From Hormoscilla sp. GM7CHS1pb (lineage in GTDB: Bacteria; Cyanobacteriota; Cyanobacteriia; Cyanobacteriales; Desertifilaceae), in assembly GCA_014323675.1 (NCBI GenBank), contig JACONN010000003.1:744001-808000 (forward strand): DNA of 64,000 nt, given 5' to 3'. Under the pieces are notes generated by a model, which did no database searches, had not been told where the DNA came from, and worked only from the letters and a program-made list of their open reading frames with translations. Made by a program: the position numbers and the translations under genes. Of the stretch, positions 28,859 to 37,055 are shown in pieces; the stretch's first letter is position 1; each line of letters starts with the position of its first letter.

Positions 28859-28884
28859 ATTCAGATGAACTGGTAGGAGACAAC

Positions 28885-29202
28885 ATGACGCAGTTATCAT
28901 CTAATCCCAGGGCGCGTCGGGGAATGATTTTTCCCTGGCGCCGACTGTCTCCGGAAGAGAAAACCCGCTGTCATGCTGAACGAGAAGAATTGGATCGGCG
29001 TTGTCAGGTTATTTTTGAGCGCGATCGCCCAGAACTAATCGATGAGTATTACGACTGGTTTATCGTCATCGAGCCAAATAGTGAGGAATATTTCATTGAG
29101 AAAGATGAAATGATTGCTATAGAAAAGGCGTGTCAGAAATATCCTCATACTATGTGCCTCATGCTGAGGCTTAATGAAACAGGAGTCTGTGGGAGAATAT
29201 AA
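28885..29202 (+). CDS. conserved hypothetical protein displaced from its promoter
   Basis: 105 residues with a good ribosome site (GGAG seven bases before the ATG). The C-terminal half (DWFIVIEPNSEEYFIEKDEM, YPHTMCLMLRLNETGVCGRI) belongs to the same small family as 20125-20400. The composite transposon sits 26 bases upstream and separates it from the TTGATA/TATAAT promoter at 21646-21674. Function unknown. Confidence 0.65.
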   Translation: MTQLSSNPRARRGMIFPWRRLSPEEKTRCHAEREELDRRCQVIFERDRPELIDEYYDWFIVIEPNSEEYFIEKDEMIAIEKACQKYPHTMCLMLRLNETGVCGRI

Positions 29203-29437
29203 TTTCAGGTGAGTTTAACAGCAGGGCTGTAGGTAGCAGGAAGGGACGATCGCACTTCCTGGAAAAGATAAGAGAAGGGGCGATCGCATATTTTTTCCCG
29301 CCAATGATGAGCTTACGTGCCTGCATTTATGGGATATAAGTTCCCTTCCAATCTCTCGGAAAAGCCACAGCGATCGCCCGCCCGTTCGCTGCACTGTTGG
29401 GTTAGACATGGTAAGGGGAACGAGAAAGCTAAAGCTC

Positions 29438-30169
29438 TCAGCCTTGATTACTTTCTTCAGCTTTAAGAGCTGATATAAGCTGTAATACCCAACCATATGA
29501 ATCTGCTGCTGACACAAGGGCGTGACTCCATAGCCGATAACCCTTGCTTGCTGAATAAGGTTGAATACGCCAAACTTCAAGTTCACCAACATGCATACCA
29601 ATCTCATCGTGTATAAGGGCACACTTTTCTTCAATTATCTCTAGCTGCTTTTCTGAAGGCTTACCTGTTGAGCACATACTATAGTCAAACACATTCTCAA
29701 CCTGGTTGATACCAAGTACAAGACTGCTAACTCCGTGCTTTACATTAGGAATTACAACTTCTGAAATCCATTCAAGATCGTATGCTAAAGTACCGAGTGC
29801 ATCTGCTTTCATAATCCAAAACACTGCATGTGCCTCGGGTAAATTATCCCTAAGAATAAACTTGTAATCTGCATCAACACTTCGACTTACACCCCAACCA
29901 GGCAAGTCAAGAAGCCAAAAATCAGGCTGAACACTTTCAGTAAGCTTAACATCGTTCCAACCAGCCTTTCGAGTAGTATTACCAACATGGCCAACCTTAC
30001 AGACATCGTGTCCAATCAAAGCATTGATCGTCTTACTCTTCCCAACTGAAGTTGCGCCAACCATTGCCAAATTGAGAGTCTCAAATGGTTGATCTGATGG
30101 TGTGATTCCCTGCTTTCGCAACCGTTCATCTAATGTGTTGCGAAGTTGACTTAACGATTTTTCGACCAT
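29438..30169 (-). CDS. P-loop GTPase of the dynamin/50S-binding GTPase superfamily
   Basis: 243 residues. G1/Walker A is GATSVGKSKTINAL (about residues 38-51), a possible G2 threonine lies in GNTTRKAGW, G3 is LDLPGWG (about 88-94), and the G4 position has NQVE rather than NKxD (about 157-160). After the G domain comes a helical tail, ending soon after LQLISALKAEESNQG. Such short GTPases in cyanobacteria often act near membranes or with other modules. A small frameshifted gene lies about 220 bases upstream on the same strand. Specific role unknown. Confidence 0.75.
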   Translation of the reverse strand: MVEKSLSQLRNTLDERLRKQGITPSDQPFETLNLAMVGATSVGKSKTINALIGHDVCKVGHVGNTTRKAGWNDVKLTESVQPDFWLLDLPGWGVSRSVDADYKFILRDNLPEAHAVFWIMKADALGTLAYDLEWISEVVIPNVKHGVSSLVLGINQVENVFDYSMCSTGKPSEKQLEIIEEKCALIHDEIGMHVGELEVWRIQPYSASKGYRLWSHALVSAADSYGWVLQLISALKAEESNQG

Positions 30170-30390
30170 AATTAATATTCCTCTAAGATCACAACGAGCA
30201 CTAAGGTATTTGGTTAAGCTTGAATACCTTAATGTCGGTAGAACAAAGAACTCAGTGGAGCAGGGTTAAGAAAACTATGGTAACGATCGCGGCAGAGTAA
30301 GGGTTGCAGCCGTTTTTACCGTTCTTTATTTTTCCTGCTCTACTTACCAACATTAAGGTGTTAAGATCGATTCGCAACCCCCAAAAAGTA

Positions 30391-30620
30391 TCAAGAAATA
30401 CCCCTATCTTTTTTCGCTTTACCCAAAAATGTTGTTCCGAGATTCCAAAATGTTGCAATCAATTTGGTAACTTCATTAACAGCACGTGCAGCGTTCCCTG
30501 TAGCGTCTAGATCTTCTCTATGCCGTTTAGCCCAATCAATTGGCCCGTACCACCATGGAGTTGGTGGATCTTTGCAGGAGGGCTATTGTTCTCGGTGTAC
30601 TTACGAGCATTTACTGTCAT
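30391..30620 (-). pseudogene. small gene upstream of the GTPase, frameshifted
   Basis: A strong ribosome site (GGAGAAG five bases before the ATG at 30620) precedes TVNARKYTENNSPPAK. The frame then changes; the neighbouring frame reads DPPTPWWYGPIDWAKRHREDL and AARAVNEVTKLIATFWNLGTTFLGKAKKDRGIS before a stop at 30391-30393. The tail is an amphipathic or weakly hydrophobic helix. About 77 residues when rejoined. No family recognised; it may have been a partner of the GTPase. Confidence 0.5.
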
Positions 30621-30656
30621 TAATCTTCTCCAGATTTTTACAAGTAGGTTTTGCTA

Positions 30657-30718
30657 GCTGGACCCTTTAGGGTTCGGCGGGCGGGGAGGCCGAGTACCAA
30701 CTGGTTTTGACCACACCC
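30657..30718. repeat. truncated MITE end
   Basis: Contains CCCTTTAGGGTTCGGCGGGC and GAGTACCAACTGGTTTTGAC with the MITE terminus CCACACCC ending at 30718. The opposite terminus is absent. Confidence 0.6.
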
Positions 30719-30769
30719 GACAGACCTCAGCATGAACCTAGTCTAAAATTTCAAATAGCTAACTTGCCT

Positions 30770-31225
30770 TTAATTAAAATTAGGACTTATGCTAGAATCA
30801 CATTAGGAATTTGAGCGACTACCGGCGATAGCATCACTTAAGGAGCAGTTTCCCTGCACATCACCTCTTGGACACAGACCTCAGCCCCGCTAAGGAGAGG
30901 TATCTGACACCGGTGAAAAAGCAACACCTGCGGGGCTTGCTTTCAGTCTGTAGCTTAATAAACATTAGGAGTTATGCTATAATCACATTAGGACTTGAAG
31001 CGACTACCGGCTATGGCATCCACTTAAGGAGCAGTTCTCCTGTACATCACTGGGACGGGTAGACATCTGACGCCGGTGAAAAAGCAACTCCCTGCTTGCT
31101 TTCCAGTCCCAGTCCGGCTAAAATCGCCCTTACGTCCCATTGTCAGCAAAGCTCAAACTAGCTGACCCTTAATAAACGTTATAATTTATGCTATGGTAAA
31201 ACTAGAACTTTAAGGACTACTGGCT
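30770..31225 (+). repeat. two decayed tandem copies of the promoter and 5' end of the next gene
   Basis: Copy A (about 30770-30950) and copy B (about 30955-31125) each contain a TTATGCTATAATCACATTAGG-like promoter block (TATAAT at 30978-30983 in copy B), GACTACCGGC-ATGGCATC and a CTTAAGGAGCAGTT start region, followed by CATCTGACACCGGTGAAAAAGCA-like sequence. Copy C is the gene starting at 31226. The copies differ by many substitutions and deletions, so the duplication is old. Confidence 0.7.
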
Positions 31226-31706
31226 ATGGCATCTCTTAAGGAGCAGTTCCCCGAGGCGGCACATCACTGGGACTTGGACACCCTCTACAAAGACCTCGCC
31301 TCCGCTAAGGGGAAACATCTGACACCGATGGAAAAGCAACATCTGCGCGGCTTGCTTTCCGGTCACAGTCCCGGTGGCGGAAAAGCTCCATAAAAGCCCC
31401 AAGGGTATTGAAGTTGACCTCTGTAACACCTTGTATCAGTATGTTAAGATTCTTCTGGGCAAGTGCGATCGCAAGATGGAGAACTGGAGAAATGTTGCTG
31501 AATGGCTTGAGGACGCCGGATATAAAAGTAAGTCGTCTCTTAAATCTGAAGGTGATTGCTTACCCCTAAAATTCTTAATAAAGAAAGCTAATCTAGTTCT
31601 TGACAAAAATCAAATTATAGTTGATATTAACCTGCGGATAATCGCATCCTCACCTATAGAAATTGAAAGCATAGAAGAGTTCAAACCCGACGACCCTGAT
31701 GCGTGA
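31226..31706 (+). pseudogene. helix-turn-helix domain protein, frameshifted
   Basis: The 5' frame encodes ASLKEQFPEAAHHWDLDTLYKDL, HLTPMEKQHLRGLLSGHSP. Within the recognition helix region (near 31372) the frame shifts; the next frame continues VAEKLHKSPKGIEVDLCNTL, YQYVKILL, MENWRNVAEWLEDAGYK and a C-terminal tail to 31706. The LTP...LRGLLSGHSP..AEKLHKSP pattern is a LuxR/sigma-4-like HTH used at the N-terminus of many cyanobacterial signalling proteins. About 160 residues when rejoined; no effector domain remains. Confidence 0.7.
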
Positions 31707-31762
31707 GTGCGGCGAAGAGGCGGCGGTAGCGCTTCAGCGCACATTCCGCACGATAATCTGTA

Positions 31763-32104
31763 ATGTCAATATATCCATTGAGAAATAATCATATCATAGA
31801 ATTAGTCACAGCATTTATTTCTGTACCAGACTATCTCCAAGGCGAAGAAACTAGCCATATTCGCCATGAATATCTCGGCGGTCAAATTTTCGCCATGTCT
31901 GGCGGTAGCGAAGAACATAACCGCATTGCTGGTAATATCTACGCCAGTTTACTCCCTCACTTACGGGGGAGTGGGTGTAAAACTTTCATTGCAGATATGA
32001 AAGTCAACTTACCCATTCCTCAAAATACCGCCTCTCTCTTTTACTATCCTGATGTGATGGTGACTTGTGACCCCCAAGATACGGGTGTGGTCAAAAGTAG
32101 TTGA
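31763..32104 (+). pseudogene. Uma2-family gene truncated by a MITE
   Basis: Normal Uma2 start region: EETSHIRHEYLGGQIFAMSG, HNRIAGNIYASLLPHL, and the catalytic strand YYPDVMVTCDPQDTG. The MITE terminus GGGTGTGG begins at 32083, and the frame ends eight codons inside it. The C-terminal half (about 80 residues, including the second conserved strand) is missing and is not found on the other side of the MITE, so there was also a deletion or rearrangement. Confidence 0.85.
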
Positions 32105-32386
32105 TAGCTGGGTGCAGGCGGAGGGAACCCTCCGCTGCCCGATGCATGTAAAATAGCCCCTGCACGCTCCAGGCCCCTTCCGCTGCGAGGAGGGGGCCCG
32201 GAGCGTGGGCTTTGTTCATGTAGCCGGGCCCCTCGTTCTCACGGCTCTGCCGCCGTCTTCCGCATGCTCTTGTCCTGAAGGACATGCGCTGCGCGCACGC
32301 TACGCGATCGGCATGCTCCAGACCGCGGCCTGGTGGGAACGGGTTCGGGCGGCGAGGTCTCCTACCAACGGGTTTTGACCACACCC
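32083..32386. mobile_element. MITE, 304 bp, GGGTGTGGTCAAAA ends
   Basis: Left end GGGTGTGGTCAAAAGTAGTT, right end AACGGGTTTTGACCACACCC. The interior has hairpins shared with the copy at 40390-40683: GTTCATGTAGCCGGGCCCC, CGTTCTCACGGCTCTGCCG, GAAGGACATGCGCTGCGCG and CGATCGGCATGCTCCAGACC. It carries no gene. No clean target duplication is visible, since the right flank is a tandem array. Confidence 0.8.
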
Positions 32387-32395
32387 ACCCACATG

Positions 32396-32626
32396 GGGAA
32401 CGGAAGAGTCGTACCTGGGAACGGAAGAGTCGTACCCGGGAACGGAAGAGTCGTACCCAGGAACGGAAGAGTCGTACCCGGGAACGGAAGAGTCGTACCC
32501 GGGTACGGAAGAGTCGTACCCGGGTACGGAAGAGTCGTACCCGGGTACGGACGAGTCGTATTCGGGTACGGACGAGTCGTATTCGGGTACGGAAGAGTCG
32601 TACCCGGGTACGGAAGAGTCGTATCA
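32396..32626. repeat. 21-bp tandem array, 11 units, hairpin-forming
   Basis: Units alternate between GGGAACGGAAGAGTCGTACC(C) and GGGTACGGAAGAGTCGTACC(C), 21 bp each. The second type is a perfect 7-7-7 hairpin: stem GGGTACG/CGTACCC with loop GAAGAGT. Two units carry GGACGAG and TATTC variants. Open in several frames, but I see no gene start for it. Confidence 0.92.
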
Positions 32627-32711
32627 CATCACTCAAGTCCTGCTGAGAAGCGCTTCCCACCATCTCTCGGATATTTTTGGTTGCTTCGGTCTTCAATCAT
32701 CTCGATTTCGG

Positions 32712-32969
32712 TTATCGCTGCTGGTAGTTTAGCTTCCTCATTGTTATAACTTTTGAGACTAATTTAGATATCTCAAGTGCTACCATTTGATTGAATCTAA
32801 AAGTTTCTAAGAATTTTTCGTCTCCATTGGTGACTTGAATTTCTCTACCCGCCACTGAAACGATTTTTACTGTCATCCTAAAATCGTGCTGTTCTTCTGA
32901 GATATTGACTTTGACATCGTAAGCATTGAACTGGGAAGTAGGTGAGATCGCAAGCACTTGTACGTTCAT
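32712..32969 (-). CDS. small hypothetical protein coupled to 32966-33349
   Basis: 85 residues; its ATG overlaps the stop of the gene upstream (ATGA, 32966-32969), so the two are co-translated. Predicted all-beta first half (QFNAYDVKVNISEEQHDFRM, TVKIVSVAGREIQV) and a helical end (MVALEISKLVSKVITM). No family recognised. Partner of the papain-like protein by position. Confidence 0.6.
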   Translation of the reverse strand: MNVQVLAISPTSQFNAYDVKVNISEEQHDFRMTVKIVSVAGREIQVTNGDEKFLETFRFNQMVALEISKLVSKVITMRKLNYQQR

Positions 32970-33349
32970 CTTTTTCTGGCAAAAATTGCTTCAGTAGTCC
33001 AATATTGGCAAAAGTTATCTTGAGTCATTTTGTATTTGGTCCCCTCCCAAGGATCGCGAATAAGTACATATCCCAGATCGTCGAGTCCATCAACGATTAT
33101 AAGATGTCCTATTCCGGCGCTTGTTTCCCACAACATAGCAGACCAGGAACCTGTAGTATTTAAGGTTTCTAGAAGTTGCTTTTCAGTAGCACCGGGTAGC
33201 TTTAATGGACCTCCTTCCCACTGTCGGGACTCGTCCGATTCTAGGAGATTAAGAGCGCTAGCAAGTCCTTGGGAGCTGACGTACCATCCCAAGTAGCTTG
33301 TACCCACGCTCTCTGCATCTGTCGGTAATTTGATTTGGACATTGCTCAT
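32966..33349 (-). CDS. papain-fold-like (C39-type) protein lacking the catalytic Cys
   Basis: 127 residues from the ATG at 33349, which has an AGAGGT ribosome site. The part SAMLWETSAGIGHLIIVDGL (His) and VLIRDPWEGTKYKMTQDNF (Asp) is the second half of a papain-like/C39 fold, where His and Asp complete the triad. The usual N-terminal Gln...Cys region is replaced by TSYLGWYVSSQGLASALNLL, with no Cys in place. It may be an inactive or binding-only member, or a truncated gene. Operon with 32712-32969. Confidence 0.5.
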   Translation of the reverse strand: MSNVQIKLPTDAESVGTSYLGWYVSSQGLASALNLLESDESRQWEGGPLKLPGATEKQLLETLNTTGSWSAMLWETSAGIGHLIIVDGLDDLGYVLIRDPWEGTKYKMTQDNFCQYWTTEAIFARKR

Positions 33350-33419
33350 ATTACCTCTTATTCTCGCAGCCAATACCTTCACATCCTCAAAGCGCAAGTC
33401 GATACCTTATCGCATTATA

Positions 33420-33998
33420 TCATAGACTCAACCAACCAAACAGGTCCCTAACGGACAATTGTAAATCGCTGTGGAGGTGAGATAAACATTCAGGTAGAGG
33501 AAGTCGATCCTGGGGGCGATCGAATAGCTGGGGTTGTTCTCCGGGTGCAAATACCAAAACTAATTCTTCATTGGGATCTATTAACCAACCCAACTCCGTA
33601 CCATTGTTAAGACAATGGAGAATATTTCGAGTAACTCTCATTTGACTTTGGTCGGGAGAGATAATTTCTATAGTCCAGTCTGGATAAGTTTCAAAACGAT
33701 TCTGTATCCGACCAGATGCTTGACGGGGAATGCGTTCCCACAAAAAAACTGCCACATCTGGAACAATTGACGCCCCAGCAAAAGTACAGCGCAATTCTGG
33801 AAAAGCGTAAGCAATTTTGGGGTTCTCGGTAACTCGATTGATTCTGCTACAAAGCTTACTTTGAAGTAGACTATGCTCTCCTTGTGGCATGGGTTTCAGC
33901 AATTTTTCTCCATTGATGTACTCGGAAGCAGGTTTAGTCTCTGGAAGTTCCAGGAACTGCTCTAATGTCAGTTTAGCTGAAATTATTGTTGTTGTCAC
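33420..33998 (-). CDS. Uma2-family (DUF820) putative endonuclease
   Basis: 192 residues, clearly paralogous to 19530-20102: LEQFLELPETKPASEYINGE, PELRCTFAGASIVPDVAVFL, DWTIEIISPDQSQ, GWLIDPNEELVLVF, with conserved PD...E residues of the restriction-endonuclease fold. Complete. Stands alone; a TTAACCGACT-type palindrome lies upstream at 34104-34122. Confidence 0.85.
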   Translation of the reverse strand: MTTTIISAKLTLEQFLELPETKPASEYINGEKLLKPMPQGEHSLLQSKLCSRINRVTENPKIAYAFPELRCTFAGASIVPDVAVFLWERIPRQASGRIQNRFETYPDWTIEIISPDQSQMRVTRNILHCLNNGTELGWLIDPNEELVLVFAPGEQPQLFDRPQDRLPLPECLSHLHSDLQLSVRDLFGWLSL

Positions 33999-34103
33999 AA
34001 TCGTCTTCCCCCCTGTAATTCTCTCTCTTCAATTCCCTCTCTTCGCTGTTAGCCCGCCGTTCAAACCCCCGCGTTACCAGGCGGGAGCCAGGTAACGAGG
34101 CTG

Positions 34104-34122
34104 AAGTCGGTTTTAACCGACT
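34104..34122. repeat. palindrome AAGTCGGTTTTAACCGACT
   Basis: Stem AGTCGGTT/AACCGACT with a short loop, after a GGCGTT/CAAACCCC-type segment. A second copy at 37037-37055 has the same flanks (GCGTTCAAACCCCC and TAATAA). A dispersed cyanobacterial repeat; may act as terminator. Confidence 0.7.
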
Positions 34123-34197
34123 AATAACATAATATCATAATGCTTAGATTAATTGTATTTTACCTTGGTCGGGTTGGGTTTCGTGCTTCAACCCAAC

Positions 34198-34572
34198 CTA
34201 ATGCGCGATCGCTGACACATCCTCTTTAACTTTCTCCTGAAGCATTTTCCGAAACTCGGCGGCATCATAACCAGCACCCATGGCTTTCAGTTCTCCTTTG
34301 AGGCGCAAAATCTCTTCTTCCGACTGGGCAATCTCTCGATCGACCTCCGACTGATGCGTATAATAATAGCTAAAAACTGCATAAACCTGAGCCAGAGAGA
34401 GTTCCGGATGCTGAAAATAAATTTCTTCTGGACTCCAACCGTGAGCCTGTTTTTCCTGAATGAGCATGGAAATGCGTATTCTGGTATTAGCTATCTTGGC
34501 TCTCCCCCGATCGTCAAATTCTAGGTAGGGCCAAGATCCTGTCTTTGGTTCCAATTTTACTGTATTACTCAT
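34198..34572 (-). CDS. DUF433 family protein (antitoxin-like)
   Basis: 124 residues with the DUF433 winged-helix core: YLEFDDRGRAKIANTRIRISMLI, WSPEEIYFQHPELSLAQVYAVFSYY, followed by a charged coiled tail (EEEILRLKGELKAMGA). DUF433 proteins are usually the antitoxin of a DUF5615 PIN-like toxin. No toxin gene follows this one directly; the nearest is the separate pair at 34658-35369. So it is an orphan or a second antitoxin. Confidence 0.8.
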   Translation of the reverse strand: MSNTVKLEPKTGSWPYLEFDDRGRAKIANTRIRISMLIQEKQAHGWSPEEIYFQHPELSLAQVYAVFSYYYTHQSEVDREIAQSEEEILRLKGELKAMGAGYDAAEFRKMLQEKVKEDVSAIAH

Positions 34573-34657
34573 CTCCTTTTATTCTCCATTATCCATTTTC
34601 GGTGCTGGGATTGAGTTTCTCAGCACAACGACTTTACCGGCGATCGCACCTCAGACA

Positions 34658-35041
34658 TCAGACATCATCATCACGACTTTTGGTCAGTGGTAGGTAAACA
34701 ATCTGGTCTTGATATTCACCTTCAAATGAACCCTTCGCAATGAAAATCAACTCCTCTAGGTTTCTACCTATGCTTAAATCAGGGTTGAGAATAAAAATTC
34801 CTGGTACGTGACGACCTCCATCGAGATGATCGCGTAAATGTACAGGCATTGATTTGCGGTTATTCGTCACCAAGATAAAGTCATACTCTTCACACCAAAG
34901 CAGAATTTCTGGGTCTAATGTGCCTCTGGGAGGAACTTTAGGTTCTCCAACTGCCCGCACCACTAACTCAGCATCCCGTCGCCGCAGTTGACTGGGATAA
35001 AGCGGATTAACATTTTCATCCATCAGATATTTTAACGTCAT
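34658..35041 (-). CDS. DUF5615 PIN-like toxin
   Basis: 127 residues starting LKYLMDENVNPLYPSQLRRR, the acidic N-terminal motif of DUF5615 (Mut7-C/PIN-like RNase). WCEEYDFILVTNNRKSMPVHL is the second conserved block, and GIFILNPDLSIGRNLEEL follows. Its start overlaps the end of the DUF433 gene by 26 bases, a coupled antitoxin-toxin pair. Probably an RNase toxin by family. Confidence 0.8.
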   Translation of the reverse strand: MTLKYLMDENVNPLYPSQLRRRDAELVVRAVGEPKVPPRGTLDPEILLWCEEYDFILVTNNRKSMPVHLRDHLDGGRHVPGIFILNPDLSIGRNLEELIFIAKGSFEGEYQDQIVYLPLTKSRDDDV

Positions 35042-35369
35042 TTTCCTGTTTCATTGCTTTTTGTGCGTCTCGGAGTTTCTGTAGTCTGGCCGCTGCTGGG
35101 TGCGGGTTTAACGCTTGAGCTTTACGTTGCTGGTGTCCCCACTCTAGCCAGTCTGCAATATAGTTGCTAACTGCTTCTTTGTTGTGCAAATAATACAGAA
35201 TAGTCGCATAGACTTGTTCTAGGGTAAGTGATGTATATATTTGAGCGATTTCCTCTGGGGTGCGGGCTCGATAGATATACTCATGCAGGATGGTTTCAAT
35301 CCCTATCCGCGAACCTTTCAGTCGAATATCATCTTCTGCCAGAAAGTTGAAGTAATCTTCTAGTTGCAT
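35016..35369 (-). CDS. DUF433 antitoxin of the DUF5615 toxin
   Basis: About 117 residues from the ATG at 35369 (MQLEDYF), which has an AAGGA site and fits the family start; an upstream ATG at 35426 is possible. Core: DDIRLKGSRIGIETILHEYI, TPEEIAQIYTSLTLEQVYATILYYL. It should bind the toxin encoded immediately downstream and repress the operon through its HTH. Confidence 0.8.
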   Translation of the reverse strand: MQLEDYFNFLAEDDIRLKGSRIGIETILHEYIYRARTPEEIAQIYTSLTLEQVYATILYYLHNKEAVSNYIADWLEWGHQQRKAQALNPHPAAARLQKLRDAQKAMKQENDVKISDG

Positions 35370-35670
35370 TTTTCCATCATCCTTCAAATCTTGGATCCCG
35401 TTTCGCGCGATCGCCATTTCCTCCATTATACCTTTGATGGCCTTGAATAATCACCTCCGCCTATTTTACCTTGGTCGGGTTGGGTTTCGTGCCTCAACCC
35501 AACCTACGCGATCGCATCCATTATACCTTACGATCGCCTTTTTGCCTTGAACATTCTCTCCAGACTCAGGCCCACCACGCCCAATGTTACCAGTCCCACT
35601 CCACCCCACTGCCTCAGTTGCAATCTTTCCCCGATCGCTGCTTCTGATTCACAATTCATCAGTTACAGAA

Positions 35671-35931
35671 TCATGTCTCCCGATCGACCTCTTGTTGCAG
35701 CCATTCATCTACAGGTTCTCCATCTCGACGCCGCAATTCAATTTTTATCTGCATCACTTCTTGGGAGCCTGGGGGTGCTGGTTGCTGATGAAAGACGATC
35801 TCGTAATCTGCTGGATCTTGATTGCGTTCTCGCAACCAATCTTGTACCTTCGTTGTTGCGAAGAAGGATTGCCCTTCCAGGAACATACGAGTAATTTGCA
35901 TTTGCAGGGTATAGGGGGTATAACGTGCCAT
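35671..35931 (-). CDS. hypothetical protein
   Basis: 86 residues: ARYTPYTLQMQITRMFLEGQ, KVQDWLRERNQDPADYEIVF, IKIELRRRDGEPVDEWLQQ. Amphipathic helix followed by strands; no motif I recognise. Codon use and composition look like real coding sequence. No coupled neighbour. Confidence 0.5.
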   Translation of the reverse strand: MARYTPYTLQMQITRMFLEGQSFFATTKVQDWLRERNQDPADYEIVFHQQPAPPGSQEVMQIKIELRRRDGEPVDEWLQQEVDRET

Positions 35932-36086
35932 GTTCTTAAAATGCGATCGTCAACTCTATACGACTGACAACATGAGCTGTCTCACCTATCATAACATCAA
36001 ATCTCATTCGTGCCAATGTTTTCATACAGTTCTCCCGCTTTCTCTGGATATAGCTTGTATTATCTCAATCTGGTGGGCGATGGGCA

Positions 36087-36950
36087 TCACCTTTCGATCG
36101 CCCGTTGCTTTGGAAACCTAGAATCTTGTTTGTTGATAGTTCTGAGGCCGTGCTTGACAATCCATTTAGTTTCTTGAGTCGGTGATTCTTGTTGCCAACG
36201 TACACAAGTACTAATTACCCAGTTGGGACGAGATTTACTGGCATCATTTAACCAATTACCCACCGCACGCTGTACGTACTTGCTTGCATCCGATCGCACA
36301 AATTCCAAGATAGTTAAACCTAGTTCGGGATTTGATTTCAACGCTGGAATATGTTTGCACCAAACTCCTCTGGGTCGAGTTGCTTCTACAGCGCAGCGTC
36401 GAATATTAGGATCTTCGTTTTTCACCCAGGGAATGAGTAACTCGAAGCTTTTTGGTAAATCTTCAATCAGATAAGATCGCAGGAAATACCAGGCATATTC
36501 TTTGACAGACATATTCCGATCTGTTGCAAACCTACGCATCACTTCTAACCTTTTCGGCAAAGATAAACCTTTGTTATATGCAATGCTGCCAGCGCTCAAG
36601 CACCTGATCTTGTCTGAAGTATGATTTGCCAGTGCTTCAAACACTGCATCCCCGTTGTCACATTCCTCCAACATGTTAAAAATGGTTTCGCTAAATCCCT
36701 TAAGTTGCTCGATCGCGCTTCCATCTTTAAATTTGAGAGCCTCCCGATCGATGCGATCGAGATACCGTGCGCAACCTATTTCCACAAGAACATTGCCAAG
36801 CAAGGTTTGGATGTCAATAGCCAACCATTCCATGAGATTGACAGACTCTATTTTTCCTTGATGGAGAGCTTTTAATACCTCATCTGGAATTTCCGAAAGC
36901 TTCCTGGCGCCTTTTCGCTCCTTAAGTTTTTCAATTTGTAATGAATTCAT
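36087..36950 (-). CDS. DNA alkylation repeat (AlkD-like HEAT) protein
   Basis: 287 residues of paired helices in the pattern of the AlkC/AlkD superfamily. The C-terminal half is most typical: VKEYAWYFLRSYLIEDLPKS, DPNIRRCAVEATRPRGVWCKHI, YVQRAVGNWLNDASKSRPNW and ETKWIVKHGLRTI. AlkD-type members excise N3- or N7-alkylpurines without base flipping, but many relatives are only DNA- or protein-binding. Complete. It lies upstream of the NACHT gene with a gap of about 400 bases. Confidence 0.7.
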   Translation of the reverse strand: MNSLQIEKLKERKGARKLSEIPDEVLKALHQGKIESVNLMEWLAIDIQTLLGNVLVEIGCARYLDRIDREALKFKDGSAIEQLKGFSETIFNMLEECDNGDAVFEALANHTSDKIRCLSAGSIAYNKGLSLPKRLEVMRRFATDRNMSVKEYAWYFLRSYLIEDLPKSFELLIPWVKNEDPNIRRCAVEATRPRGVWCKHIPALKSNPELGLTILEFVRSDASKYVQRAVGNWLNDASKSRPNWVISTCVRWQQESPTQETKWIVKHGLRTINKQDSRFPKQRAIER

Positions 36951-37036
36951 CTTTTGGCAATCTCATTTAATTTTTTCGATGATACAGTTAGTCACTTCGC
37001 TGTTATCCCGGCGTTCAAACCCCCGGCTAATAGCTA

Positions 37037-37055
37037 AAGTCGGTTTTAACCGACT
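37037..37055. repeat. palindrome AAGTCGGTTTTAACCGACT, second copy
   Basis: Same element as at 34104-34122. The stretch 37056-37373 after it holds only a short frame (about 37122-37208) resembling part of a Uma2 protein (DLTIESPAFPEYNLTVEHIF); I see no full gene. Confidence 0.65.

Noticed and set aside
32284..32749. Long open frames on both strands across the 21-bp array (Arg/Ser- and Gly/Val-rich peptides)
   Set aside because: The 21-bp period keeps several frames open at once; there is no ribosome site, and the frames run from MITE sequence into the array.
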